A stretch of 64,000 bases of DNA from Tetramitus jugosus (GCA_937625935.1 OW569350.1:434001-498000), one strand, 5' to 3'; positions 44,201 through 54,914 are shown, counted from the first letter of the stretch. The notes: generated from the sequence alone by a model not told the origin. Numbers and translations: made by a program.

Positions 44201-46759
44201 GCTTGGTAAATGCTTCATCAGATTGAAGACTCTTGAATCGTTCTTCAAGCACCAGATAGTCAGCCTTCTTGTTGGCCAACTCTGTGTTGCATTGATTCAA
44301 CTGAAGCAATAGATTATGGTATCTCTGATCGTCCATTTCCTTGTGCTTCATGAAATCTTGTTGAATATTTTGCAACTCTCGAGTAGTGATATGTGAGACA
44401 GTATCGGCATTCGATGATCCAGTATCGGATGAAGTGCTGGTCCTTGAGTTGGTTTGATTGTTGCTGCTATTGTCAGAAATAGATTGCATGTCTCTGATTT
44501 GCTTGCTCAATTCATCATGCAACTTCATGTACATGTTTCGTTGTCTAATGAGACTCTGCAGTGACTTGTTTTGAGTTTCGCGCTCATTGCGCAACTTTTC
44601 AATTTCATCCACAAATTGTTTCATCTTTGCTTCAAACTCCTTCTTCATGTCTGATTTGAGTGATTGATCCAACTTGTTCTTCTCGACTTCGACGCGCGCA
44701 ATTCTCTGGAGCAATTGTCTATTCTCTTCTTGCATGCGCTTCAAGTCACTGAATAGTGGTTGATCTGCTGCTGTTGCTGTAGTTGTTGAAATGTTGTGAA
44801 GTGAGAGATCAGTGACACCGAGACCATTCAATCGATCCTTGTGCTGTGCACATTCCATCAACAGAGCTTGAACCTGTTGAGACATTTCATTGTTTTCCAC
44901 TGATAGCACTTGCACTTCATGAGAGTAGTGGTCTCTCTGTTCTCTCACTTGCTTGTACTCATTCTTCAAATTGTCATAGTCTCTGGTCATCATGTGATGC
45001 TTCTTTGTAAGATTGAAATGAGCACTCAAAATTCGTTCGTACTCTTCTCTCTGCTCCTGAATGACTGGTGCCTTCTCTTCCAACTGTTTCATAATACTGT
45101 TCAACACGTCGTTCATGCGCTTGATTTCATTCTTTGATTTGATCAATTCTTCTTCACACTTGATATACTTTGTGCAATAGTCGGTAGAGTTGCTAATGCC
45201 TCGTTGAATGAGTTGAGATGCACGCAACTGTTGTTGCTGTTGTTGAGCAGCAGAATCAGAGGATAGTGCTTGTTGTTCCTGCTGTTGTTGTTGCTGCTTC
45301 AACTGCTTTAGCTCCTCTCTCGTCTCAAACAACTGCTTCTTGCAAACGTTCCACTTTTCAATCACTTCAGACTTTTCATGAATCAACTGCTTTCTCATCT
45401 CATCTCTCAACCGATTCTCATCCTCTATTCTCAATTCCAAATGTTCAAACTTTTGCCTGTACAACTCAGTCAATTGTCTCTGAGAGTTCAACTCGATGCG
45501 ATAACTGTTGTCACTATTGGTCAACTTTTCACTCATTTCATTCAATTGAGTCAATTGAGATTGAATTGTTTGTTCATTCTTTGCATTCAACTGTTTCAAG
45601 TGTTTGATTTGTTGATTCAATGACTCGATTTGTTCCGTGTTCAGTGTCAATTGCGACTGCAGTTGAATCAATTGTTTGGATGACTCTGATTTCATGCTTG
45701 TATACTCTTTTGACTTGAGTTCCAATTGTTCATTGAGCCACTTGTTGTGATTGTCTGATATGGTTCTCTCCTGTTTCAATTTTTCAACTTGATAGGACAA
45801 TTGGAGTTGTATACTGGTGGAGTCAATCATTTCAATTTGATTGTTGGCTGTGCTCTGATTCATTTCAATCATTTTTTGTCTCAATTGTTTCAATTCATCT
45901 ATTGTGTGGGTAGGTGTGCGTGTTAGTGAATCATAAAAGTACAGATTGACAAGAGAAATGATATATATGTGTATATGCATATAAATATGTGTATACCTAA
46001 TAATTGATTATTCTCCAATGTTTTTTGTTGAACGAGAGAGGATGCACTCGTCTTGTCATGTCTCAATGATTCAATCATGGCATCACTCTCCTCCTTCCAT
46101 GCTCTGTGCTGTGCATTCAATTGTTCACACTTTTGTTTGTATTCTGTGCACGAGTGTTCCACTTGTTTCAACTTGTTCTCCAATTCAGTCACCTTGTTGT
46201 TCAATTGCCGTACTTGATCCTGTGCATGATGTTGTTCCTGTTCTGTCTTGTTCATTTCATTCTCTATTGTATGATATTGTATGATATTGTATGATATTGT
46301 ATGATATTGTGTGTGAGTTGTTATTGTTGTGACAAGAGCTGAGAAAAAGAAAGGGTTGTTGTTGTTGTGTATATATATACCTGATTGAATGCGATAAACT
46401 TCCAAATCTGCTTTCGTTCTCTGCAATTCCTTCTCCTTTTCATCAATGACCACTTGTGCCTTGTTCATCAATTGAATAGGATCATTTTTCAATGAGGAGA
46501 ATTCAGTGAATGACATGAATGAGAATTTGATGAGTGGTGGTGGTTGTTGATCATTTTCTTCTTGTTGTTGTTGTTGGTCGTCATTGGTTGCAACTGTGGT
46601 TGTTGTCGTTGATGGTGTTGGTGTATTTTGTTCTGTTGGTGTGGTTGTTGATTGATCCACATTCACAGTTGAGTGTTCCTGTTGTTGATCATGTTGTTCT
46701 GGTTGTTGATCAACAGCATCGGTTATGGACGATGGTGGTGATGTTGGTGGTGATGACAT
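41247..46759 (-). CDS. Giant coiled-coil protein, nuclear basket TPR/MLP-like
   Basis: There are three exons, 46759-46381, 46263-45997 and 45898-41247, with introns of 117 and 98 bp whose phases agree; the product is about 1765 aa. After a Gln/Thr-rich N-terminus (about 80 residues), almost the whole chain to residue 1540 is heptad-repeat coiled coil dominated by Glu, Gln, Lys and Leu. The last 220 residues are acidic and disordered with basic islands (APIRRATTPVRTTGKR, KKNRRRLKRP). A roughly 1500-residue coiled coil followed by a long acidic tail is the layout of TPR/Mlp proteins, which form the nuclear basket. Other giant coiled coils (golgins, kinetochore or myosin-tail proteins) cannot be excluded without a profile search. 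It is preceded by a 362-bp gap. Confidence 0.6.
46265..46311. repeat. Decanucleotide tandem repeat in intron 1 of the TPR-like gene
   Basis: The unit ATGATATTGT is repeated about 4.5 times without error (46271-46310 and flanks). It lies entirely inside the 117-bp first intron, immediately before the 3' splice site as transcribed (reverse strand). Confidence 0.95.
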
Positions 46760-47121
46760 GATCAATACTTTACTTTTGTTTGCCAATTATCCCCCTTGTC
46801 AAAAAAAAGTGTGTGTTGTTCGGTTTTTTTTTTGCTGCAAAATGGGTTTTGTTTGTGTGAACTGTTTTTTTGAATGACCACAAGATCAATTGGAAAGACA
46901 GATTGTGTGTTTATTTTGTCGAGTACTCACTCATATCATTGTGACGTTAGAAGATGATCTCATCGCTCAAGACAAAGCAGCATAGTACTACAATGTGACT
47001 ACAGTGCATGCCGCAAGATGATGAATTCATCATGAACCCCCAATTGCCCGAGAGAGAGACAAACAGTGCTGTGCTCCCAAAAATGCAGTGGTGCCACAAT
47101 ATTTCCTTTTTCTGTACATGC
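46760..47121. other. Intergenic region upstream of the TPR-like gene (362 bp)
   Basis: Holds the TPR-like promoter and the 3' flank of the small Tim gene. It has poly-T tracts near 46825-46875. No E2F-like octamer, RNA gene or coding sequence was recognised. Confidence 0.4.
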
Positions 47122-47469
47122 CTATTGTTGCTGTTGTTGTTGTTCAAGTTGCAATGAAAAGGAAGGTTCCGCTTGTTGTGATGATACTTGTTGTTGTTGT
47201 TGTTGTTTCATTTTCAATTGTTGTGATACGATATCGTACACTGCATTGTGCTTCTCCACACATCTCTCAATACACACAATCTCTCCTGGGTGTAAATCGG
47301 GCAGTGATCCCTTGATTCTCACACAAGAGTCCCAACAGTCTTGTGAAATAAATCTCAGACGATTGGCCACCAGAAAATCCAATTTAATTTTGGCTACTTC
47401 AGAATCATAGAAACCATCACTGTCTTTGAATGCATTGCCCTGTATGGCCTTCTCCAATGGACTCTGCAT
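47122..47469 (-). CDS. Small Tim chaperone (Tim9/10/8/13 family)
   Basis: 115 aa from the ATG at 47469; a longer start at 47553 adds a Lys/Ser leader coded by poly-A-rich UTR. The twin CX3C motif is exact: C45-x3-C49 (CWDSC) and C66-x3-C70 (CIERC), separated by 16 residues, with SLPDL between and a hydrophobic helix either side. Small Tims form hexamers in the mitochondrial intermembrane space and shield hydrophobic precursors. Which paralogue (8, 9, 10 or 13) cannot be settled. The C-terminus is extended by Gln/Ser runs, unusual for the family. Confidence 0.85.
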   Translation of the reverse strand: MQSPLEKAIQGNAFKDSDGFYDSEVAKIKLDFLVANRLRFISQDCWDSCVRIKGSLPDLHPGEIVCIERCVEKHNAVYDIVSQQLKMKQQQQQQVSSQQAEPSFSLQLEQQQQQQ

Positions 47470-47558
47470 GCTTTCTTCTTTTTTTTTGGTGTGTTGTTTG
47501 TTGTTTGAACTTGGATTTATTAATTTCTCCGGAAGAAGGAGTGAGATGTCCATGGAAT

Positions 47559-47783
47559 TCAGGAAGGATATGGATCTTCCATAACTTCTCGTGGTAGATT
47601 GCGATCCACTGTCTCATCTCTTCCCACCACTGGTATATCTACTCCTTTGCCCATCTCACCCGTAAAGCCCTGCAATATCTCTATGGTTTCATCTGTTTCA
47701 ACCAACTTGAGCTTCTTGCACACGGAGACAACGTAACTCTCACCATAAGAATCTGCATGGATCACGTGGGCTTCCTTCTTCAT
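47559..47783 (-). CDS. Unresolved small gene or 3' exon
   Basis: At least 74 aa from the ATG at 47783, but the frame is open and plausibly coding back to 47858 (STIKIGDIFVHEGELYI), where a TAA stops it; no ATG occurs there. An upstream exon is therefore likely. Readable segments are AHVIHADSYGESYVVSV, ETIEILQGFTGEMGKGVDIPVV and a polar C-terminus. I do not recognise the family. A 16-bp block within it (47733-47748) recurs with one mismatch at 47916-47931, in a short open stretch that encodes a similar YGESY peptide. It lies between SNIP1 and the small Tim gene, all on the same strand. Confidence 0.4.
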   Translation of the reverse strand: MKKEAHVIHADSYGESYVVSVCKKLKLVETDETIEILQGFTGEMGKGVDIPVVGRDETVDRNLPREVMEDPYPS

Positions 47784-48026
47784 AATGTACAACTCTCCTT
47801 CGTGCACGAAGATATCCCCAATTTTAATTGTGCTTCTGTTCTCGTCCTTGTTGTTTTATCGATTCACCCTTTCGTTTTGTGTTTTTGTTCCAGCAACACC
47901 GGAGACAGAAACTCTGTAACTCTCGCCATAACCATATCCTTTGAACAACCATTGAGGCAGAACTTTTCAATGGCCAGTTTCAGAGCATATACAATGCACC
48001 CAGCAGTACAGACAACAGATGACCTT

Positions 48027-49409
48027 TTATTCTTCTTCCAATGCTAATCTCTCATCAATCAAAATGTACTCTCGAGTGCTGTGACCAAACTGAATAAGAT
48101 CATTGTTTCTCAGTTCATAGAAGCGACAATCCTCTACTCTCTTGCCATTCAACATGGTACCATTGGTGCTCTTCATATCCATCAAGAATGGTTTGATGAC
48201 ACTCTGTTGTTCAGAATCTTCTCTACTCTTCTTTTGATGTTTCTTATGAGTAGTTGATGATGAACAAAGTCTAAAACAAATGACTGCATGTAGTTTGCTG
48301 CACGATAGATGATCAATGGGTACATCCACAGTGTTTCGATCTCTACCAAACAGGAATGATTTTTGATGAATGAGATGAATGGGCTTTTCAATCTCATTGC
48401 CATCTCTCATGACATAGAGTCTCCATTTTTGACCAGTGGGTATTCTGGACTCTGGTGGATCATTCCACGATGATGTCATCATGTTGTTCTTTGCTTCTTC
48501 TTCTTCTTCAACGTTACCACCACCACCACCATCACCACCAGTGGATGTTTGTTGTTGTTGTTGTTGTTGATAATTGTACAAGAGACCAGATGGTTTATAA
48601 TTGATGTGAACATTTGTATTGTTATCGGTGTTGTTGTTGTTGTTGTTGTTGTTGTGATTGTTATCATCATTATGATTGATTGTGGTGGTTGTGGTTGTGG
48701 TTGAGGATTGTGGTGGTAGTGATGGTGAGGATGATGTTTTCCTTTGCTTGTGTTGACTCGTCACTTCACTTGTTGGCTCATCATTAGGATTATGAGTGTG
48801 AGTCGCAGTCGTACTCGTACTACTTGTTGTTGTTGCTGTTGCATGAGCTTTTGCAGCAGACAACAATTGCTTATTCATTTGTTTTCTCTTCAATTGATTC
48901 TCTAAATCTGCCTTTTCTCTATCTAATGCACTCTCTTGATAAATTTCTGAATAACTTCTCTTGTTACTACTACTACTACTAGTTTTATGTTTGTTACTAC
49001 TACTACTACGACTACTAGTTGCTGTTGTTGTTGTTGTTGTTGTTGGTGAGAATGGATCGATTCGATCAGGTGATAATTCTCGTTTTCTCCATCGTGATTG
49101 ATAGTGAGTTTCTCTATCAGAGATGCGCTTTGATGATGCATCTCGATGATTTTCATGTTGTTGCTGTTGTTGTTCATGTTGTTCCATCCATTTGGCTGCT
49201 TCATCAAAATATTCTCGTGAACCAACAATGTTTGTTCTCCTTGTTTTTGTATTCTTGTCGTTATGGTTGTTATGGTTGTGAGTGGATGATGATGATGACA
49301 ATGTTGGTGGTTGTTGATTGAATTGTTTGAATCCATAAAACTCATCCATTGCTGCATCACGAGTACTCTTGTTGTTGTTGGTGCTTCGATGGTCGCTTCT
49401 TCTCTTCAT
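48027..49409 (-). CDS. SNIP1: SNIP1-like FHA-domain RNA-processing protein
   Basis: 460 aa. The first 320 residues are Ser/Thr/Asn/Gln low complexity with basic Ser-rich blocks. The C-terminal FHA domain begins with WNDPPESRIPTGQKWRLYVM and continues with FLFGRDRNTVDVPIDHLSCSKLHAV, then STNGTMLNGKRVEDCRFYEL and DLIQFGHSTREYIL. The Arg of FGRDR and the SCSKLH and NGT motifs form the phospho-threonine site. This block is diagnostic of SNIP1 (plant DAWDLE, fungal Pml1), a spliceosome-associated factor also tied to microRNA biogenesis. The low-complexity N-terminus replaces the RS-rich tail of other species. Confidence 0.9.
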   Translation of the reverse strand: MKRRSDHRSTNNNKSTRDAAMDEFYGFKQFNQQPPTLSSSSSTHNHNNHNDKNTKTRRTNIVGSREYFDEAAKWMEQHEQQQQQHENHRDASSKRISDRETHYQSRWRKRELSPDRIDPFSPTTTTTTTATSSRSSSSNKHKTSSSSSNKRSYSEIYQESALDREKADLENQLKRKQMNKQLLSAAKAHATATTTSSTSTTATHTHNPNDEPTSEVTSQHKQRKTSSSPSLPPQSSTTTTTTTINHNDDNNHNNNNNNNNTDNNTNVHINYKPSGLLYNYQQQQQQQTSTGGDGGGGGNVEEEEEAKNNMMTSSWNDPPESRIPTGQKWRLYVMRDGNEIEKPIHLIHQKSFLFGRDRNTVDVPIDHLSCSKLHAVICFRLCSSSTTHKKHQKKSREDSEQQSVIKPFLMDMKSTNGTMLNGKRVEDCRFYELRNNDLIQFGHSTREYILIDERLALEEE

Positions 49410-49604
49410 GACTCGCTATTATGTATTGATCTTCGATCGTGGTGTTGGTGTTTTCGTTTTTGTCCAACCGGAGAAAACCGCAAAGGAGCATTCTTCATCG
49501 TTGAACCAGTTCACATTGTATTCCAGACGTTAAAAGGAAGAATGCTCCAACGAACAAGAATGGAAAAAAAGGAAACATGACTACTTGTTCTATTACTTGG
49601 ATCA

Positions 49605-50552
49605 TCATGTGTTAGCCATCAATTGACTGCACAAGTGAATGTACTGAAGTGCCGTGTGACGACTACTGAATCGATCATGGGCAAAGTGATTAAATTCTGA
49701 AAAGTCGACACGTATGGACATGAGATGGTAAATCTTTGGCTTCTGTACAATGTTCAATGATTGATTCATGACTTGAGATGCATGTGTGGCATAGGAACCT
49801 GTCATGATCATGGGTTGACTGGTGGTGGCTGCTGTTGCTGCTGTTCCTGCTGTTCCTGCAGTTGTTGTGGTGGAAGTTGTTGCACCGCTCATGGATGACA
49901 AATGAGGAGGCACAATCAATGAAGCAGCATTCACAGAGGATGACACTGCGGTCAAGCTCTGATCCACAAAACAATTCAAAAACTCTTCAATCAATGGCTT
50001 CTCTGCCTGATAACAGTGCATGGATGCTCCATACTCTATATCAATCACTATTCCTCTCTTCATGTTCATAAAGAACAAACTACCCAATCGAATCACAAAA
50101 TCACCCAGTTGATACATTTCACCCTCCACATAAAACATGTGTCTCTGAGCGTACTTGTTGCTGCTCAGAATAGTTCCAATGAGAATGTCTCTAAATGATG
50201 AATCACATTGTATCATGTCTCTCTTGTAGAAGAGGAATTCTTCTGATGGTGATGATGTAGTTGTTGTTGTTGTTGTTGTGGATGATGATGATGATGATGA
50301 TGGCATTTCTACATTGTACATGTGATCTCCTAATTGTTGTGTGGACAGTGATGGTGGATTGGTAGTTGTTGTTGCTGCTGCTGATGCAGTAGTTGTTAGA
50401 GTGGATCGATAGATTGTAATTCTTGTGCGTTCCCATGGTCCAATGCGCTTGGCATGCAATTGTGTACTGAGGTATTTTCCTACGAGATTCAAGTCATTGG
50501 TTGCATCTAATTGTTTAGTAGCTGGGTAGAACCGATAGTATGGTACTCTCAT
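49605..50552 (-). CDS. MED20: Mediator complex subunit 20
   Basis: About 315 aa from the ATG at 50552. The frame continues to 50669, but family members start as here (MRVPYYRFYPATKQLD). MED20 belongs to the Mediator head module and folds like TBP. Recognisable parts are YQLGDFVIRLGSLFFMNMKRGIVIDIEYG, matching the conserved FLVKVG...RGIxVEVEYG strand pair, the following amphipathic helix (EEFLNCFVDQS), and the C-terminal ALQYIHLCSQL helix. Ser/Thr-rich insertions (near residues 60-110 and 215-260) lengthen the protein beyond the roughly 210-aa animal form. It shares a promoter with LRRC56. Confidence 0.8.
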   Translation of the reverse strand: MRVPYYRFYPATKQLDATNDLNLVGKYLSTQLHAKRIGPWERTRITIYRSTLTTTASAAATTTTNPPSLSTQQLGDHMYNVEMPSSSSSSSTTTTTTTTSSPSEEFLFYKRDMIQCDSSFRDILIGTILSSNKYAQRHMFYVEGEMYQLGDFVIRLGSLFFMNMKRGIVIDIEYGASMHCYQAEKPLIEEFLNCFVDQSLTAVSSSVNAASLIVPPHLSSMSGATTSTTTTAGTAGTAATAATTSQPMIMTGSYATHASQVMNQSLNIVQKPKIYHLMSIRVDFSEFNHFAHDRFSSRHTALQYIHLCSQLMANT

Positions 50553-50711
50553 ATTTGTTTGTTTTGTATGCTTCGTTTGTTGTTGTTGTGTGATCAAGTT
50601 TTTGTGTGTTTTTGGCGCCATGAACTGTCGCAATGGTGGGGCTTGGCGGCAATCTACGAATTTTTCCATCCAACAACGATTGATTGTTCAAGTCACTATT
50701 TTTACATGTAA
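50553..50711. promoter_or_regulatory. Divergent promoter MED20 / LRRC56 with E2F-like site
   Basis: 159 bp between the ATGs. TTTGGCGC at 50611-50618 is 59 bp from the MED20 start and 94 bp from the LRRC56 start. Confidence 0.5.
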
Positions 50712-52702
50712 ATGCTTCAAAACAGTTGGAATGATGATATGAAGAGTCGTCGACAAGAAGGGTGGAACTGCTTGAATTTGAGTCAACTAAATGGCAATGG
50801 AATTGATGGCCAAAGTGATGTAATGGTGATGAATCATGGAAGGGCCGATTCTCCTTTGATAGATAATAGAAAATACGATCTGAGTGAAGAGGAGAGAAAT
50901 TTGTTATATCATTATGAACATAATGCAGAGCATGATGATCAAGCGGTAGAGAATGATCTGCAGGACCCGTTTCAAGAGTTCGAAGGAATGCTGGACGAAT
51001 ACCTTTCAATTAAGAAACTAGTATGTCTACTTGTTTCAATATCCAGAAGAAAGAATAGAACTGACTTGCTTCTATTCGATTTTCTAAACTGATAGCAATC
51101 CGCTACTGGAGAGTCTGATTTGTCAAAGGTTGAATATCTTGAGCTAATTGTGAATACAACTGAAAATACCCTTGGGGATTTGGGAGGAAAAGTTCCGAAT
51201 TTGATTCACTTAAGATTGAGCAACAGTACAATTCCCTCCATTAGGTATGTGAGTTTTGTTAATCATGGATTGTGTCATCATTGTATGACCTGATGTTGAC
51301 AGTTTGTATGTTCGAACAGAGATCTCGGAACTAGTATGAGAAATCTTACTGTTTTGTGGATGTCTCGTTGCTCACTCATAGAAATAGAGGGTATTGGTGC
51401 TTTACCAAACTTAAAAGAACTCTATGTACCATTCAATGATATCGATGATATCAGTTCTTTGTCAAGCCTCGAACAATTACAAATTTTGGATCTTGAGGGG
51501 TAAGTAATCAGGTTAGTTGTCCATACCGACGGTGTTACTCACGCATTCATTGTAATAGAAATTCCATAGCTGATTTCGATCAGATGCAGTACTTGGTTGA
51601 CTGTCCCAAACTTCACTCACTAACATTGGAGGGGAATGAAATTGCAATGACTGATCAGTACCGAAGGAGTATTGGTATCGCATTGCCTCAACTTGAGTTT
51701 CTAGATGATGTTCGCTTGAGTGATGAGCATCGAAGTACTCCTAACAGTTCACTATCCCACTCATCCTATTCACCATCCCCATCTTCAACACCGGACAGTA
51801 TGAAGCGAGAGATTGACATGGTGAAGAGCGCGATCAAGTATTCAAGCGTTGCAGAGCTACATCAAGATGAATTGATTGAGGAACCGGTTATTGTTACAGC
51901 CACACCAAGATCAAGGCTCAAATCAAGCTCTATTGACCTCTCTAGAAGGTCAGTGTCAGCTGCAGCTATACTCACGCGTCGTCCCTCTAGTGCTCTGACA
52001 AGGCCCAAGACTGCAGCCTCCTCCTTTATCGCACAGTGTCAAATGAATCGAATCTCAAAAAATGGTGCATGGACAAGCAGGCCAATGACCTCCCGTCTCA
52101 ACACGAGTCGGCCTAGGACAACATCACAAGACGGTAGACCTGGTTCAAGTATGGGACCATTTTACAACCAGAACTTATCAGATGAAGAAGAAAGAACAGA
52201 CTCAAGCAGTTCTCTGACTTATGGATCCAAGGAAGTCATTTGTGGGAATCCAGTAAAAGGATTGCGCAAACGGAGGAAAGATGCAGGAGAAGATGAACTA
52301 TTGATCACAGATCCCAAAAAGCTGACAATTGATCCCAATTACGGATCCATGGATGACATATTGGAAGAGATTAGAGCTGAAAAGAAGAGACAGATGGAAT
52401 CACTAGAATGGGATCCTTCATGGATGAGCGACAGCAGTGATGACGATTTTGATAGCAATGAAAAAGAGGTGACGAGTCAGGATAGAAGTACTGCAAAGAT
52501 TACAGAAGCAAAGACAGAGGCGATTCGACGATTGAATGATCACCTTTATGTTCCCAGCGACACAAACCGGCGCGACTCAGCAACACACCACACGACATCA
52601 AAAAATGATGATAACACGGATCATCACATCATTTCAGCAAGAGCCATACCGCCAGGTAGACTGAGACCTGTGCGCAAAAACTCACTTGTATTCACCAGCT
52701 GA
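50712..52702 (+). CDS. LRRC56: LRRC56, outer dynein arm assembly/transport factor
   Basis: There are four exons, 50712-51020, 51096-51244, 51320-51499 and 51559-52702, with introns of 75, 75 and 59 bp; phases agree and the product is about 593 aa. The LRR block is close to LRRC56/ODA8: TLGDLGGKVPNLIHLRLSNS, then RDLGTSMRNLTVLWMSRC, LPNLKELYVPFNDI, LEQLQILDLEGNSI and LTLEGN, ending LPQLEFLDDV. Each intron falls inside the LRR region and each join restores a repeat. LRRC56 delivers outer dynein arms through intraflagellar transport. A roughly 300-residue Ser/Arg-rich disordered tail follows. It is a flagellum-specific gene. Confidence 0.9.
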
Positions 52703-52986
52703 CCTGGCCTGCTGACACCAAGGAGTTTTTTGTGATCATAAATTTGGGTGATTTCTTGCCCTAAAATGCAATTCGGGTCAACCCAATTTACAAACAAGAA
52801 ACTTCAATATAGCAGTTTTTTTGCGATTGTCCCGCCGCATGGAAATGCCAGTGGTGATCGTCACCCATGCAGCGGCTGGTAGGGGAAAAAAAGCTCCAAG
52901 GGCGCACATCAACACACTGAAAAAAAATCAGAAAAAAAACACTTTCACGTTGAACAGCAACAACAACAATAATAAACAATAAAACA

Positions 52987-53943
52987 ATGAGCACACTGTT
53001 GAATAAAATCTTTGGTACATTGGACGTGGAGAGCAAGGACGTCTTCAAGCAATTGCGTGAGCTCCATGACAATCAATTCCTCAAGGTCAGTCAACCAGCA
53101 TCCGATGAGGTGATTGGTGCCCAAATTGCCACTGATGCACTTGTGGATGCTTCTCTGTCAAAGAACACGATTCAAGTCATGGACAAGGTTGAGTTCTCAT
53201 CCATCATCCCAGCCCACGTCTCCGACTTTTCCATTGACAAGGAATACAATGTCATTTGTAAAATTGACTCTGTTCATCAGACATTGGTCAACAAGGGTGT
53301 TGATTTCTCCAACATTAAGAACACATTGGATGTGTTGAGCGCAGATTTGTACAGCACTGAGAACACTGCAGAGAACAGTCTGTGGGGTTCCATTGCAAAG
53401 GAACACAACTTGCCTCACATTCGATCCGTCACTGCTGGTATCCATCCAGAGATTTATCACACGTTTGCTGGTTACAAGAATTGCAAGTTTGGAGGTATGG
53501 GTGATGCTCATTTGTACCCTACTGATTTCTTCAACAAGTGGATCGAATCTGGTTCCATTATCCAATATCCAAAGCAAACTGGTGGTCATGTTCCACGTGA
53601 GATTATGTATGGCAAGGAAGTGGGTCAACGTGTCGACAAGGCCATGTTCAACTACCATCTCAAGCACAATAAGCTTGTCACTGGCAAGTATGGTGGAAAG
53701 TTGTCTGGTGCTCTCTATGTCTTCTTTGCTGTTGGTATCATTCTCGGCAGATATGAGATTGTCAATTGGAGAGAAGAACAACGTCAGCGCTTAAAGTACG
53801 GATTGAGAGTTCTTGATGAACAATCTAATCTCACCACTACTCAAGAAGAAGTGCGTGAACAACATGCCAAGTGGCTCCAAGAGTACTATGAAGACGATGA
53901 GGAGGAGGAAGAAGAAGAGTCTGAAGAAGAAGACGAAGAATAA
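52987..53943 (+). CDS. Unrecognised single-pass protein with acidic tail
   Basis: 318 aa, one exon, with a purine-rich AACAATAAAACAATG context. Soluble for the first 225 residues, with a His/Gly-containing stretch (HTFAGYKNCKFGGMGDAHLYP). One hydrophobic helix (GALYVFFAVGIILGRYE, near 240-257) follows, then a charged segment and an acidic tail (EDDEEEEEEE). There is no signal peptide or canonical presequence, so tail-proximal anchoring is likely. The high proportion of GTC/AAG/TTG-type codons resembles that of highly expressed mitochondrial genes. I do not recognise the family; a respiratory-complex accessory subunit is only a guess. Confidence 0.6.
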   Translation: MSTLLNKIFGTLDVESKDVFKQLRELHDNQFLKVSQPASDEVIGAQIATDALVDASLSKNTIQVMDKVEFSSIIPAHVSDFSIDKEYNVICKIDSVHQTLVNKGVDFSNIKNTLDVLSADLYSTENTAENSLWGSIAKEHNLPHIRSVTAGIHPEIYHTFAGYKNCKFGGMGDAHLYPTDFFNKWIESGSIIQYPKQTGGHVPREIMYGKEVGQRVDKAMFNYHLKHNKLVTGKYGGKLSGALYVFFAVGIILGRYEIVNWREEQRQRLKYGLRVLDEQSNLTTTQEEVREQHAKWLQEYYEDDEEEEEEESEEEDEE

Positions 53944-54914
53944 ACGCACAACTACTACTACTATGATTACGCATTCTTTACTACGGTGATGGTGATGATG
54001 ATGGTACGATGATGACAAACGAACAACAACTCTTGCTCCTTTCTCTCGCATAGGATTGAGAGCATACATATTTGGGGGTCAATGAAGCCTGCTTATGCAA
54101 ATAAACAAAAAGTAACAAAAGTTCATGTCCCAAGGGCAGCCCAACCGATTCGCTGTTCGAGACTGTGTCCATCGATCGTACGGACGTATCCATGAACCCA
54201 TTTCCTGTGGCGGTATCGTGTGGATTGTTTCGCCAAGTAATTTCCAAGGGGTTGCTTCAGACCCACCTCAACACGAAGCGATCGAAAAATCTGTTGATTT
54301 AAAGCCGACAACCAGAACTGGAAACAAATAGGGACATGTAAGTGTCTAAAGCTAATTACAACAAAGATACAAAAATTACACAATATTATTTAAATGAATG
54401 ACAAGAATGAAATTTAAGTTTTAGATGAATACCATCTGACATTATATTGAGAAATATATTCTCTTCTATGGGAATAATATTATAAGCTGTTTTCTTGATG
54501 CTTATTTTAAACCTCACTTAGGTTTTATGCCACATTATTGTGTTTGTGAAGGTTTTGTGGCATGACTTTCATCCCATGGTCGTACGTAGATCCATAAAAC
54601 TCATTACCCCAAAAAGCACCATTCAGGAAGACTGCGACTGTCACTAAATGTATGAAGTCAAGTTAATGGGAAAATGCTGGATTTATCCTTACATATCCAA
54701 TTAAAGCTACTTCCTTGTCCTCTATCACTATACCCCACATCATTTAGAAAGTAACTATGTATGGAAAGATGAAAAAGGGTTTCCATAATCATCGAACCCC
54801 CCATCACATAAGTTGTCACAAGAAAGAGGAAAATTCAGTTCCTTCCATTCATTGAACCATTTGATATTTCTGGGTCAACCTCTATATCAATCCAAAGAAA
54901 CAATTAACAAGAAA
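53944..54914. other. Largest intergenic gap (about 970 bp)
   Basis: A 68-codon forward frame at 54125-54331 (starting MSQGQPNRFAVRDC) has ordinary composition, overlapped by two reverse-strand frames; none has a recognisable product. From 54335 to 54810 the sequence is strongly AT-rich with no open frames. The final 150 bp are the promoter of the surface-protein gene. No tRNA-like fold was noticed by eye. Confidence 0.4.

Noticed and set aside
41321-45623. Many forward frames opposite the TPR-like coiled coil (Leu/Phe/Ser-rich)
   Set aside because: These are antisense shadows: Glu/Gln/Lys-rich coiled coil read backwards gives long open Leu/Phe/Ser frames.
54125-54331. 68-codon forward frame in the large intergenic gap
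   Set aside because: No homologue recognised, overlapped on the reverse strand by two frames of similar length; not enough support to call a gene.
54799-54812. TCGAACCCCCCATCA as a possible tRNA T-arm
   Set aside because: No matching acceptor, D-arm or anticodon arm could be found around it.
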